Shown here: positions 46,793-60,400 of the stretch, piece after piece
Layout of the letters: each line of letters starts with the position of its first letter
Numbering within the stretch: the stretch's first letter is position 1
Source: Phalacrocorax aristotelis
Lineage: Eukaryota > Chordata > Aves > Suliformes > Phalacrocoracidae
NCBI RefSeq assembly: GCF_949628215.1
Contig: NC_134281.1
Location: 38,362,512 to 38,426,511, forward strand
Length of the DNA: 64,000 nt
Reading direction: 5' to 3'
The notes under the pieces: model-generated
Told to the model about the DNA's origin: nothing
The model's database searches: none
The model's input: the letters and a program-made list of their open reading frames with translations, nothing else
Program-made: the position numbers and the translations under genes

Positions 46793-48199
46793 AGCCCACA
46801 AGTTTAAGTGCAAGACTTGATATATACATCAGGAGATATATCCAATACTGATCTTAGTGATCTGTCTCCAAAATGCATAATATTTAATACTGCTCATTAG
46901 TTGAAAACATGATTTTTAAAGAAATTTAATTATGTTTTTTAACTGTTGCTTTTATTTCACATCTACTCATGGGTTTTGTTAACCCCTTTATTCCATTGCA
47001 ATGCCACTAAAATGCAGACAAAAACAATTCTGGAAGAATCCCATGCTACCAAGAAACTGTTAATAAAATAGTTTCTAAACCTGTGGTCTGAGTTCTTGCA
47101 AGCACAATAATTGACAAGTTGAATTGCTTCGTGCCCATTTTTATGCTTTCATCGGAGCGGTGGCATTGTGAGTAAATGCAGATTGCTCATTAAACAAGGA
47201 GTGTGTGTCTCAAAAAAAATTCTCCTCCTACCCACCCTCCACTCTGAGTTACAACCTCACTTTCACAAGAAGCATAGCCAAGGCTGGAGGAAGACAAGTA
47301 TAGTTTATCTCAGACATTTGGAAACGGCTTGAAATTATGAGGTAAGGCATGCTAACAAACACCAGGAATTATTTTAAACAGGGAACAAAAAAAATTACTA
47401 AGTAATTCTTAAGTATTGAGCTTCTCTGAAGTCATTGGCAGGTTTTTCTAATAATACTCCTGTCTTATTCAGTGCAAAATATAAGCCTTAATAAACCTCA
47501 GTTTCGCCATTAGAACACATTTACAACAACTTCTATTTACAAAGTTAACCTGTTAAAAACCAAAACATGGTAAGCTATTTCTTAACTACCAGTTACAAGA
47601 GGAAACAACAGAATTTCCCAGTTCCATTCTGGATTTCATCCTCAACTCACTATGTTACTTGTGGGAGAGACAAGGAGGAATAAGGAGCTATCCAAGCCCC
47701 TGTGCAGCAGAATGTTAGTTTATTTGTAAGTATTTTAGCAATTAGAAGTGGCTGAAGAACAAATTTGAATTTAAACAGGCATAAGATTTGCTTCACTGGG
47801 CCATCATGTCTCCTAGCTTTATGTTTTTAATATTAAATCTGAGCTAATAAAATTATTTTTTCCAGGACTATTCATGTGAACATCACAGGAAGTTATTCCT
47901 TGAGACTGATTGTGTAGTTAGGCCCACTATTTTAGCAATATAGTTGCGATATTCATAAAAATTGTTATTGAACTATATTTTGCACAAGCAAAATTACTTT
48001 TTTAAAATACTAACTTTAATACACCGAAAATGCTAAACTAATAATGTGAAAAGTAAGTCTAGGGTAGTACATATCTTCACATATAACAACAACAATCTTT
48101 GTTACAGCCATACTACAACTGTTATACTTAAGGGAATATATATCAGAAAAATTATCCTATAAACTATACAAACCCCCAAACAAACAGATTTTCGTATAG

Positions 48200-48202
<3 letters not shown>

Positions 48203-48230
<28 letters not shown>
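48203..48230. repeat. T28 homopolymer
   Basis: Twenty-eight uninterrupted T, by far the longest mononucleotide run in the window. Seen on the minus strand it is a 28-nt poly(A). I looked for a retrocopy to its right, but no AATAAA lies next to it, no known RNA is recognisable and no target-site duplication is evident. Confidence 0.93.
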
Positions 48231-48233
<3 letters not shown>

Positions 48234-51200
48234 GAATACGGGATGAGTGTTAGCATTCAGGTGGCAATGAGATTCCTTCCGTGCCTGGTTAGATGTTGCC
48301 TAAAGGGCACATAACTGGTACACCCTTGTGAAACACTTCCATCTAGCGGCTGCAATAAGAATAATACGAACTGCTGGAATAAATGGCAACATGGAATACA
48401 AACAGCTGATACAATCTTCTAGTAAACAGTCCTCTAATATTTGACCAAGCTTTTTTCTCTTTCCCCTCTGGTAAGGTGGTGGAAAAAAACAAATCACCAC
48501 ATCAAATATCCATCTTGAAACTACTCTTTTCAGGAACTACATGGTATAGCTGGCAGAACTTTTCTAAAATAAAAGAAAATAAATCCAGAACTAGACAAGT
48601 CTAGAATTTTTCATTACCATCCATCTTTTTATGAGAATGCTGTTCAGGGACTGTGCTGGCAAGTGGCAGAATTGAAACAGTTAAGAGAATCATGAAAGAA
48701 ACATCAATACGTGCCAAACGGTTTTGGATAGAGTTACTGAATCGTCCCTGGCACTGGGAGATTTTATTTAATTTTACAGTAAAGCTAAGCAGGAAAGTAT
48801 CCCAGCTACCTCCTGAAATAGGCATGGGACACGGCAGCACGGCAGCACAGAGGAACACAAAGCAAGGGCTCTTGCTGCTGGAGTATTTTAGGGATCCACA
48901 ATCGAACAGAACCTACATCAAGAGCACTCTATATAGGTCCCCCAGAGTGCATGAAGCTAGAGCCAGCTCCCTGCAGTCTCTCTGGGGCAGTCCCAGAGAT
49001 CAGTGACCCTCTAACGACAGCAGCAGCAGAGGGAACAGCGTGGGTTAAATCCTGCAGCATTAGCCACAGCTGCCTAAAGTAACTGTTTAGAGACACATTT
49101 ACAGAACTTTTATGCAAACAGGAAATAAATTATCTGATACCCTCATTGCATTAGTCCATTGCTTATCACTCTTCTGCTACATACAACAAACACCACAGTG
49201 CTACCTAGTAGCACTCTGTAAGCGTTTGTAGGTAGCAGTCCAGATTCCCTCTCCTGATAATCAGCAAAATTAGAACTACTACACTGTTGCACAGCAGGAT
49301 GAGGCGTACAAAGGAACACCTTTGCATGCTTTTTTGGACTGTGTCACGTGCTCGGGTGGGTAAGTGTAGTATAAAAAGTTTATATATACATACTATACAC
49401 CCACTTCACAACTTTATTATCTTGTAGAAAGATCCAAGCTTATGAGATGAAACTTGCATATTACTGGTCATAATCAAACAAGAACTGAAGGGCAGTTAAC
49501 ACTGATATAAGCTTTTCTGATTTTATCCTCATTGATCAAATATTAAACAACTGCTTTTAAGAATGTAGTTTGGTATTTTAGGAGTAAGAAGCAGAAGCAG
49601 AGCTGAAAGAATTCCCTTGTAAGGGGAAAGGGGAGGGGCAAAACAGAAGACCAACAAATTTGAGTCCTACTTATCAGCTTTGCTCTCCACTGTTGAAGGG
49701 GGCTCAGGAGTTCAAAACCAGCATTTGTTTTATTCCACACTTACCCTTCTGACTTTGTCAAGTCCCATGTGGTCAAGCATTCTTTTAAAAAGCATTCAGG
49801 ACACCTACTTTCAGCATACTCCAGAATTAAACTACAGGACAACTTACTTTTGAAGCAAAGTACCTGACATCAAATATAATTTAATATACATGTTTCAACT
49901 GCACATTTTATCGATTCACCTTGGTCTCTTGCCTCCTTGTATACATGACCATCTACAGATAGTGAAGTTATGATACAAACTACCAAGACAGAATTTCAGA
50001 TTCAATTTGCTTAGAAAGTTAGAAAGTGCTTAGAAGTTGGTTTTCTTTTTCTTTCCCTCTCCCATGTATGTTGATCATCATCTTCAATAGCTGATGCTTC
50101 ATAAAAACCATACTTAATTTTCACTAAGCTTTCATTTCTTTAAGTAATAAGATTTTCCTTTTACCTTTATAGAAAGTGCATTTAAAAGTTGTGTGATTAA
50201 AGCAAATAAAAATACTGAAAAAGCATATTTAAAAATTTTGTATCATTATTTTGATATTTTATATTTCATGAACACAATTCTGAATTCCCTCCCAGAACTG
50301 CATTTTGTGATGTTAAATGCCTGAAGAATGCCAGCATGAGTATACAAAGAAACACACTCAAATTCCCCCTAGCCACCAATAAACTGGATGGAATGTGCTA
50401 TGATAAGAGCTGTTGCAGTAGCACACAGTCTTAGTGGAGGATCAGACTTCCATTGCAGCAGTTAAACCAGATTGTTTTAGTACAGGTAGTTTACAGTTTT
50501 AATAGGACACAACAGGTTCCCAGAACTAGGGGTGAAGATGAAACATCCAGTTAAAATAAAAAGCAGTAGACTTTAATAGAAAACAGGAAAAGTGTTTATG
50601 TGAATGAATATGCACAAAGTAAATATTCAAAAGATTCTCTAAAAACTCAATACCAAGGCCTGAACCAATCCCTAGGAGGCAGCCAAGCTCATTGACAACT
50701 AGCTCATAGAAAAGCATCACCACAGCAAAGATGTACAGAACATTAGCCATCCTGTTTCTTTTTCAGGATCTTAAAGTAGTAAAAATTATTCTTCAGCTTT
50801 TGGGAAATAAGTTTTACTTCATATCTATGACTGGTTCTTGCACCATTACTATTTTGCAAATGTGCCTTCTACGCTTACGTATGGGCATACGTAGCTAGCT
50901 ACATATATACCTTTGTGTCTGAGTGCAAGATTTTGTACAAATATGTCAGTATGCAACGTAGCTCCTCATTTTTCCAAGATAAACAATCTCTTTATCAATA
51001 CCATTGTTTGCGCACTAGGGGGAGAGGTAGAAACATGTTAATGCGATGTAATTTTCTACCACAGATAATTAACACACATATCATCTTAACATAATTCTGT
51101 AAAAGAGGATTTTTATACCTATATGCAATACAAACAAGTAGACCAAAACCAGCACTGTACAAGTTAAAGTGCATTTTAACTGGTAGCTGGATTTTGACTA

Positions 51201-54200
51201 AATCACTACAAACAACATTTGAACTAATCCACAGACTTCTAAACAATATATAATATAAAGCAAAGTAATCATGGATAATTTGTTTGGTTGTTTTTTTTTT
51301 TAACCTTTGAAGCTTGCCTCTATGCTATACATATCTGTGGAAAAAACTTGAAACTATTCAGGCAATAGCATACACCAATGTAAGCGAAGTGTTTTTTTAT
51401 CAAGCCACTAGAATTGTATAAGGTTAATCAAGTAATGCTTGTAATAGGCTTAAGGAATTTGCATAAAAGTCATTGAGTGTAGTTTAACTCTGAGTATGCG
51501 GGGGGGTGGTTGGGGTTTTTTTTGTTTGTTGGTCTGGGGTATTTTTAACTACAGATGACTACCATCAGTTTTTCCTGACACTTTCCTTCCTTTCCCTCAA
51601 CTCATACTAAATCTTTCTGATTACAGTTTACTTGGACTTTAATTAATAAAGGTATTCAGAATTAACTCAGATTGAAAGATCCCTGATATAGGATTTTTTT
51701 ATGTTGTCTATGATGCTTATTGTTGATGAAATATTAGCTCAGGAGACCTCTTTCAGTTTTGTCCTGTTTTCACTGCAACAATCAAATTATATGAACGTCG
51801 ATTAGATTATTTACACCATCCCCTATTCTAGAAACCAATACTATAATGAACACAAAAACAAGAACAAACAAACAAAAAAGGGCAGGAAAAAAATTCAAGA
51901 GTAACCAAATGTTGTTACATATACTGATTCCAAATACTAAGAAAACAAAGAAAAGATGGCATTTTTAAAAAATATAATTTTAAAATATTAGGACTTAAAA
52001 AGCAAACAGCCCTTCTTTGGGAAAAATGCATAAACGATCCCAGATCCTACTGAAAGCTAGAAAGGGAATTAAAATGCTGTCCTAAAATAATAATTAAAAA
52101 CCCCAAGTAAATAAAAAGCACCCCTTACCTTGAAATCAGAAAAGTTGCAAAACAAAAAAGTAACAGGACTCATATAATCACAGTACGTTAGAGTATATAA
52201 AGAATGAGAAGAAAATTCCTGTCACAAAATATCATCTTCTATTTGCAGAGGTGAATCAGATGTAGTCTCATCTTCTGCCTGCAGATGCCATTACTGGATC
52301 AAATTAAATCTAAACTGCAGCTTGTTTTTCTTCATCTACAGTATTCTCATGAGTCAGTGAGCGCTAGAAGAGTTTACTTGTCTTTAATTTCTAACACTGG
52401 TATATGACCTTTAAAAAGCATAGCTAGGATGTACTTTTTTTCTAAAGTGCATTTATATACAACGTGTCTCGATGAAGATGAGCTAACGTTGTTTGAAGGC
52501 TGCTCAAGTAATCCAGCGTTCATATTCTGAAGACATACTTCCTTCCCAGGACTGTTATCTTTACCTGAAATACATGTTTCTTATTCCTAATTAGGGATAA
52601 AAATGAAGAGTTTAGGGCCTAATTGCAGTTAGTTTGACTCCCGTGGCTTTACCAATTTCCACAACAAAAAAAATAATTTACATTATATTTTTGCAGAGTA
52701 GTGTACACCTTTTGTATTAACTCTGGGTGAAGTTAAAATGTGTAGTTTTAATCTTACTTTCCTACTACTAAAATAAAACTAGAGGCTGAGTTGTAAGAAG
52801 CTGTAAAGTAGTAGATCAATACTCTCAGAATTGTTATGTATTTTTAATGTAGTACTCTTTTTCAGATAAAGAATTGAACTGAAGAAATACCAATTTCTTA
52901 CTAAGTTCTTTAAGTGAAGAGAATTTTTCATTAGCTAGATTTTTTTGAGTTTCTTATTTTCAAATGAAACTCTGGTGCAGAAGTCTCAATACCCTGCATC
53001 CCTACTTTATATTTAAAATTAAAACAAAGCCCCCTTTTCTTTCATGTTAGTCAATAAAATCCATGGGTCAGGTACATAAAGTTCTAATTACTTTTTACAT
53101 GAAATCTGAATGAAGAACATTTTCCTGAGAAAATAAGAGAACATTAAAGGAAATACAAACTACCCAGAACACAAAAAACAATACAGCAAACAACCCACAA
53201 ACTACATATTATATCAATACATATAACAAAGTAAAGCCATCATTACTTCAGTAAACTATAGAACCCATTCAGGTCTCTAAACGTTTCTTCATAACACTTT
53301 CCATTCCCTGTCCCTGCATGTTCCTAACTGTTAACTCAATGTTTCTTTCAGGGACACCAAGCTGAAGACTAAATTTGACAACCCCAGAGAAAATCTTTCT
53401 AGACCAAATTTAGTGCTCTTAGCAGAAGCATGACATCAGCTATTATCGAGACTGAGCCTCAGCCAAAGCCATAAAAGCCCCATCAATGCAAGCGTGTGTG
53501 AAGAGGCTCTATTGGTACCTATGGCTGCGGATGGAGAAATAATAACTAAAAAACATTAGCCAAAGAGAGGAAGCATACATGCTGAGGGGTATAGCACATC
53601 AAAGCCTCACAGGTAAGCCAACATGAGCCTCTGCTTCAGACTCAGCAGCTCACAGTTGTTCCTCAATCTTGTACCCAGAAGCGATTTTTATGTGGGTGCA
53701 AGTGAAGTGTGAAGGAATAAGTGAATGTATTGTGTGAACAGTAAACATCTAAATTCTATTAACGCTGGTTTATTAATAAAAGGTGTTTTAATAAATATCC
53801 ATTAAATGATCCCATTCCCACCTCAATCCCCCATTAGAGAAGCTTACATCACCAGTATATATTCCTGCGAAAGTAATTAACCTTGTTACGTACTTAAATA
53901 AAAACTCTACTTAAATTGCACTGTTTTGGTGTCTGCTCTAGTTTATGGTGTAGAAGAAACTCCAAGAGGTACTATCACAAGAAGATTCTTCTGTGTATTA
54001 CCACTATCTGCCAGAAGCTATCCAAACTCTGACTCTACAACAGATCAGCAAAAATTATTACACTGACTCTACTCAGATCTGCAAAAATGCAAAATGGTGC
54101 AGATATCTGGACCATACTGCACAGTCCTTTATCTCAGCAACATTAAGGTCTACTTCATTTCACTACTATGCCTAATAGCAGGGGATGCAGTTTCTGTGTT

Positions 54201-57013
54201 CAGCCATGTCAGTTCCTCTGCTGACCTGGGCTTAACCCACACCTTCTTCCAACTCCTTGGAAAGACTAGTAAAATAACATACCATTCAAATCAATCCACC
54301 CCAAAATCTGCCTGCTATGATCCCAATTCCTTGACATTCATAATTTATAGACAGACTTGCCTATAGTTATAAATATACCTTACGTTATATTACACCAATA
54401 GCTTACTGGAGCCTCAGCTAGGCTTGTTGATGTATTAATGCAATATGTTATGAGAGCACTAGCTCACTCTGATGATGTATAGTCACCGTATATATTGTAA
54501 GAATGAAGTACTTTGATGATGTATAACTGCAACAAGGGCACCAAGCTGAAGACACTAGCAGAAGTAGGTTTTGTTAACATATTACTCTAAAATGTGAATA
54601 CAGTATTAACAAGAGAGACTGATTAAAACACGGTTAATTAGCATGGAGGGGAAGAAAACCAACCAAGCAGCAGGAAACTATTGGCAACATTTTCACTCAT
54701 CCTGTAAAAGCTAAATTTGATATGATCACAGTTGCCCATCCAATACCTCAGTTAAATTTTTATCAGAAACCCATTTGTTTGCATGGTTTCTTTCTCCTGA
54801 ATTTTAGGACTAAAAACTGAAAGTCAGTTTGAGCTCCAAGCTTGTGAAGAACTTGTCTTTCCATTTTAGAATGAAAAAAAAAGAAAAATTCTCATAACAA
54901 CACACAGAACTACAAAACCGAAGATGTTTTCTGAGCAGTGCTTCTCATTAAATACAAGACCAAAATCAAACACAATCACCTGGGCAGGTGGAACATCAGT
55001 AACACAATTTAATTTTGCAACGGGAACTTGACATAACACCACTATATTTATTAGCAGAAATTGTAAGGGATTGAGTATTCTGCCATTAACAGATGTAGAT
55101 TAGTTCACGACTATTCAGTCTCTATCTGTGTGCTCTTAAGCATCTTAATAGAGGAAAGAAACTTAGGTAAAGAAGTCTTTTGTTTCACTTGTGAACTACA
55201 GAAGACACCTCTTAGCAATATTTCTGATTTTTATGGTACAATACTTTCAGCAAGGAAGCAGTACTCTCGGTGACAAATGAAGGTCTCAACTGTATGCAGA
55301 AGAAAACTGACAAGGAACTTGAAGTTGTAAAAATTGGTGATCACGTACATGATCTAGTTTTACTCTTTACAATGCTCATGCTTAGATACATGATTCAGAA
55401 GAACCAGTTTGTTTTAAAAACATTCAGCCAAGTACAAAATACATTTACAGAAATAGAAATATACCAGGTTTCTCTTCACTTTTAAAGCACAGAAATCTGA
55501 ACAACTGAATATACCTTGTTAACTCTTGAGCAGACTTGTAAAGGCCTTTACAGTAGGAAAGTGATTAAGCAACATCACATCTCATGTGAGAAAGAAATTA
55601 CTAGCTGCAATAAAAATTTTTGAATATTTTTGATGGCAAAACTGCACAGCAAGACATTTTTTGACAAAGTATTAAGGTATACAATTCTTAAAAACGTTAC
55701 TCCTTCAGAATAATTACCTTTCCGTTTCCTCCAAATCGGAGAAGTGCAAAATTGCTGAATAACAGCATTAATTATAGTGTGAAAGTTCTCAAAGGAAAAG
55801 GATGACTGACGCTCTTTACTGTAGTCTTTGCATAGAAATTAGTTCTAAGAGCCTGACGTGTTCTCGAAGACTGAAATTCTCAAGATGTTGAGCATTTTCC
55901 CTTGAAAGGAAAGATCATAGCTATGAATATCTGGCTTAGAAGCTTTGATACATAGGAAAAAACTTAGGATTTAGTTTATTAATTTCTTGGCACTGTTGTG
56001 AGTAAAATGTGCTACGTCCAGGCCTCCTAGAACCCCATTTTAAAGAATAAAAATCCAAATTAATTTTTATCCTCGCTGTTAATTTTCACTGGCCTCAGCC
56101 AGCATTCTAAAGGTAAGATGACTACAGTAAAAAGCACAAGGAAGTACTTGATTGGGGAAGTTCTGTACAACCTCTTGGGATGATTTACATATTTAGGAAG
56201 AGCTATGCTTCTAATCCACTATGAATAGTCCTGAAAGTGATTTGAGCAATCAAAAGATAACTTGGTAGAAACATCACTTGATATGAACTTACTTCAGATC
56301 AAGTTGAACACCATGACCGATACTTTAGGTGCAGATTTTTAAATGGACTACAAAAACACTAAAAAAAAAAGCATTCAAATAAGGTTGTAAAGTACTTCTA
56401 CCAGCTCTCATAGTTTTCCCCTACAGAAATAAATTAAATATTTTTGCTTTGTTCTTAAAAATAAATGAGGTTGACATTTGAAAAAAAAAAAATGAAAGCT
56501 ATAAAAACCACTTTAAAGTTGCAGTAGCACAACTACATCATAATACAGCAGAGATGAAGCAATGTTAACAAAAAGAATTGGTACCCGCATCATCTAATCT
56601 ACCTTCCAACTGTCTAAAATAGGAAGACAGTCTTCTTATCTAACTGTAAGCAACATAAATGTATGTTAGGATTCCTTCCAAGGACTCGCCTTCCACTGTT
56701 ACGAGAGTCCTAAGTCAAATGTCTAAGATGAAGAGATGTGAATGTTCTACAAAGCATTTACTGTGTTGTTTACTAGTTACTCTCCAACAGTTTTTATTTT
56801 CTCCATTCATATTCTCTCCAATAGATTTACTTACTGCGTTAAATTATCTTTGATATGCTTAGGTGCTGATAGACTTTTATTAAAACAAAAGGCACTATAT
56901 TTTAAAGTCTAACAGCCCTTTATGGAATTCCATTTTTTCTCGTGAAATTCAGAGTACTTATCCTCATACAATCATGTAATTTACTTTCATATCACATACT
57001 AATAAAGCTAAAA
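48231..57013. other. AT-rich intergenic DNA downstream of KIF14
   Basis: No recognised gene. 48,780-49,060 is somewhat more GC-rich and carries the longest frame of this stretch (117 codons, plus, 48653-49006), unrecognised. Two segments sharing a 15-mer (near 53,353 and 54,538) are described in the findings. The sequence includes a (TA)n-rich stretch near 49,380 and A-runs. The KIF14 transcript probably ends at its right edge. Confidence 0.5.
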
Positions 57014-57019
57014 TTTATT
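57014..57019 (-). terminator. KIF14: poly(A) signal candidate, KIF14
   Basis: AATAAA on the minus strand 75 nt after the KIF14 stop codon. It would give a very short 3' UTR of roughly 100 nt. A second AATAAA lies at 56876-56881. Either or both may be used. Confidence 0.5.
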
Positions 57020-57093
57020 GCTAATATTTTGTGATATGTTGCTTTCCCTTCATGTAAAGGGAAATTTTCCCTGAATTTCTTGATAATAGCATT

Positions 57094-57488
57094 TTATACC
57101 CACTGTATCCTACCAGGTGAAAGCTCTGCAGGAAATGGAGGTGGAGATGAAGACTGGAGTTTGTGTGTATGCTTTGGAATCCCCTCCTGTTCCCAAGCAA
57201 ATTGAACTTCACCTGTTTCAACCTGTCTTCGACTCTCAGTAGTTTCATTACAAAGAGTTTGAGATTTCAATGATGGCTGTCCTTGTTCAAGTTCTAAATT
57301 CACAATAAGGGAATCAACCAGAGAGTCCAATTCATCCAAATTCATAGAAGGTATGGATATTGTCTGGACTGGATTGTTTGCAGAAGTAGAAGACAAGGCA
57401 AATAAACTGAAATAGTTGTTAAAATATCCAGCTATGACACAAATCTTTTCTGCAAGGCTCCTGAGAGGACTTCTGTTTCTATACGACC
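57094..57488 (-). CDS. KIF14: KIF14 terminal coding exon
   Basis: Acceptor TTTTTCATAG. The first two bases complete a Gly codon begun by the previous exon, then 130 codons and TAA at 57096-57094. Acidic/hydrophobic MNLDELDSLVDSLIVNLELE may be a short amphipathic helix. A Ser/Pro-rich stretch (SSSPPPFPAELSPG) precedes the conserved C-terminal RIQWV. The open frame extends 19 nt upstream of the acceptor, but that part is intron. Confidence 0.93.
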
Positions 57489-60400
57489 CTATGAAAAACA
57501 AAAGCAAGAAGAATCAAACGCAGTGCTTTGTAAAGAGACACCAAATAGCCCTCCCTCCCTCTTGCTTTACAGGTCTCCTGTAGTCTACAGGTTACTGTCG
57601 AGACAGATAATAACCCAGCAAAATACCTTGTAACGTAGAAGAAACAATTTGACAGACTTCAGCTAGGCACTGCTCCAATTCCAAACATTTTGCAGCAATG
57701 TCAGTGCTTTTCTTTATTTCCTGATATAGAGTTTCTTCTTCTGGAAACTGTAATTCTATTTCTCTCTGGATTAATAAAGAGCAATGTAAAACAACAAATT
57801 ATGTGACAGTATATTAACTACTAAACGTGCCTATTATGGATTCAGCCACATAAGAGGCCAATGCCGATACACAAAAAGAGAAGTCACAAAACATAAGATA
57901 GTTCCAAAAAGAAGTACAGATTGTTGACAGGATGAAAAAAGGCAAATGGAACTCTAAATTCCACAAAAGGTTTGGCTCTTACAATACAGATTAAATAATC
58001 TACCCTGGCTTTTAATTCAAAATACCAGTAATTATGGCCATAAACTATTGCAGTAGTTATAACAATTACACTAAGATTACTGAACTTGAGGCTTTCAACT
58101 TAAAAGAAAACAAAGGAGGTGGTTAGGATGTTTCTGGTGAACACAAAAAGAAGGAAGGTAAGATACAAGTACCTCCAGAAATACTTTACGTAAAATTAAA
58201 ATCAAAACCATGACAGAATGGAAATGCAGTAGCCAGAAAAGCTCCTCTTTGTTAAATGCATCCTTTAAATTTAAGCTCCAGACTCAAAGCGCACATTTTG
58301 TGAAACATTTCTCTTACCTTTCTGCAATAAGTGATGTTATTTTCAAGGAATCTGGCTAATGCCACAACATTATCCTTTATTCGACTTCGAATCTACAAAG
58401 AAACTTTTAATTATATTTTACTCTATCTTGAATGAAGTGTACATTAATATTTTAAAAGGATAACAGTGAACACTGGCATACTAATGAGAAAAATACTCAA
58501 AAGCAGAAGTAATATTTTCTGCAACATAACATGCATTTTTTTTCAAATAAAACATTAAATGGTGTTAAGTGTTAATAGTTAACATCGTTAACTATATCTG
58601 CAAGATTTTAAATAACCCCTTAATATGAGAGGATCGAATGAGCAAATTTAACTTTTTGCTAAATTGTCGTGCATTTTTTTGTATCACTGTCATTGCAAGT
58701 GGCAGGGGTAATCTCTTAGTTAATACCCTCGGGTTCTCTCCCTGACTTCACATTAGTTCCACCAGCAACAAGCATATACAGGAGTCCTTCAGATACATAG
58801 GAATCTGCTGCAGGTAGACAGCATTATCTGGAAAACAGACTGCTCAGTTCCTTTTGTTGGAAAGCAGATAGGAACATAAAAGATTTTGGACAGTTTCACT
58901 ATTATCTGTAGGATTAAGAATGACAACAGTGAAAAACTAAAGGAAAGCAAAGTTTATTTCCTACTCAAGACAAGCAATTTATCACTCCTCTCCAACTGAT
59001 TTGAACCTTTTATCCCAGGTCATGTATTCCAGATTTTTGAGTAGTAACATATTGTTACTAGGTGTTTTCTATATCCCAGCTCATTAAGGAGATTTTCTTA
59101 TTGGCCACAGTTCGGCAAATTTCTCAACTTTGAAGAAAAAGGATAAAAATAAAAACATGAGGCAGAAGACAGGATTTCTCAGACACAGGTAAACTGACAC
59201 CTTTGGCTTTGCATGGTCTCTGTACAAAACATTTGCTCAGAGGAAAAGTGGCAGAACAAGCCTATTATCCCAACACTGAAAGGAAGCATGTGCACTATAT
59301 ACACAAAGTAACTTGCTGAAGAACATTTCAATATTTCCAAAGTATTTCCTTGGAATTCAGCCAAGCTTTCTGTCAAAAATGGCTCACCCGCTAAGAAAAT
59401 GGCATACTTCCAAGGGGTACTCTAACTTGCCTACTGGCATTTTCATACACACAGAAATATTTAACTGTGGTACTTATTCCTTATACTTTATTCTCTACTT
59501 TGCATAGCCTCCTACAGTATAAACGTCCTCACAATTTGTCACCTAAGGAAAATAAGAGCTCAAAATAACAGGCTGTAGCTAAAAAAAACCAAAAGGCCCC
59601 TCCAAGCAAAAAAACCCAAACAACCACCCCCTACTGAATTGAGCACATAACGAGGTCTGTTCTGCTTTAAGAGTGAAAATACACCAGATAAACCAATAAT
59701 AGTATGTTTGTTTCATGAAAGAGCAACTCCTCCCCAGAACACTACTAACTTCAGCATACCTAATTAAAAAACCCACCTACGCAATTTGATAGTATAACTG
59801 CTCAGCTGCTATCTGTTGGAAGGAAGGGGGGGAAAAAAAGTACACACACACCTGTTTGTTGGGAGGTAATAGGAATATGTTGCCTTAAAGTTACAAGAAA
59901 AATTAAATTGAGGTCTTATGACAGACAAAAGCTTCCCATTGATGTAATTCCTTTTTATATTACAATAAATTTGGAGGGTGACAGGAACAACTCTTTAATA
60001 CAATACAAGTAATTTGCCATAATTTTCCGATAACGTGTAATGAAGAAGTGGCTCAAATTAAAATGCCACTGCTGCTTATCAGCCTGGAAAGTATTTGAAG
60101 GTCAGATGTGATTTCAGTGAATGACACAAAATCAAGCAGGACATTTCTGACTTCCGTGCTATTGCATAGCTACTTTATTCAACCAGTTTCCTTCTGAAAT
60201 GGGCAATTCATGAAAGTGATTCAGCATAGCCCAAGCATTCAGCATGTTGGAAGACTAGCTCTTAAAAGATAACACTGAACTATTTTAATATTTAGATAGC
60301 ATGCTGTTTGGGTCTAGGAGTGTAAGAACAATGTATGACAAAATGAAGTCTTCAAACTTTCTAATAATCCTCCTGACAATAACAGCGAGTGTAGTAATAG

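Larger units (their letters stand above)
43712..48202. other. AT-rich intergenic DNA, no recognised gene
   Basis: No gene recognised. It contains a C11 run at 44330-44340, an A-run/A+C tract at 46746-46792, and chance frames up to 96 codons (45746-46036). No repeat family was identified. Confidence 0.55.

Noticed and set aside
54470-54549. Possible C/D-box snoRNA (TGATGAT at 54470 and 54514, CTGA at 54546)
   Set aside because: The bases flanking the outer C and D boxes do not pair (CACTC against AGACA), there is no proper D' box, and the location is not intronic in a known host gene.
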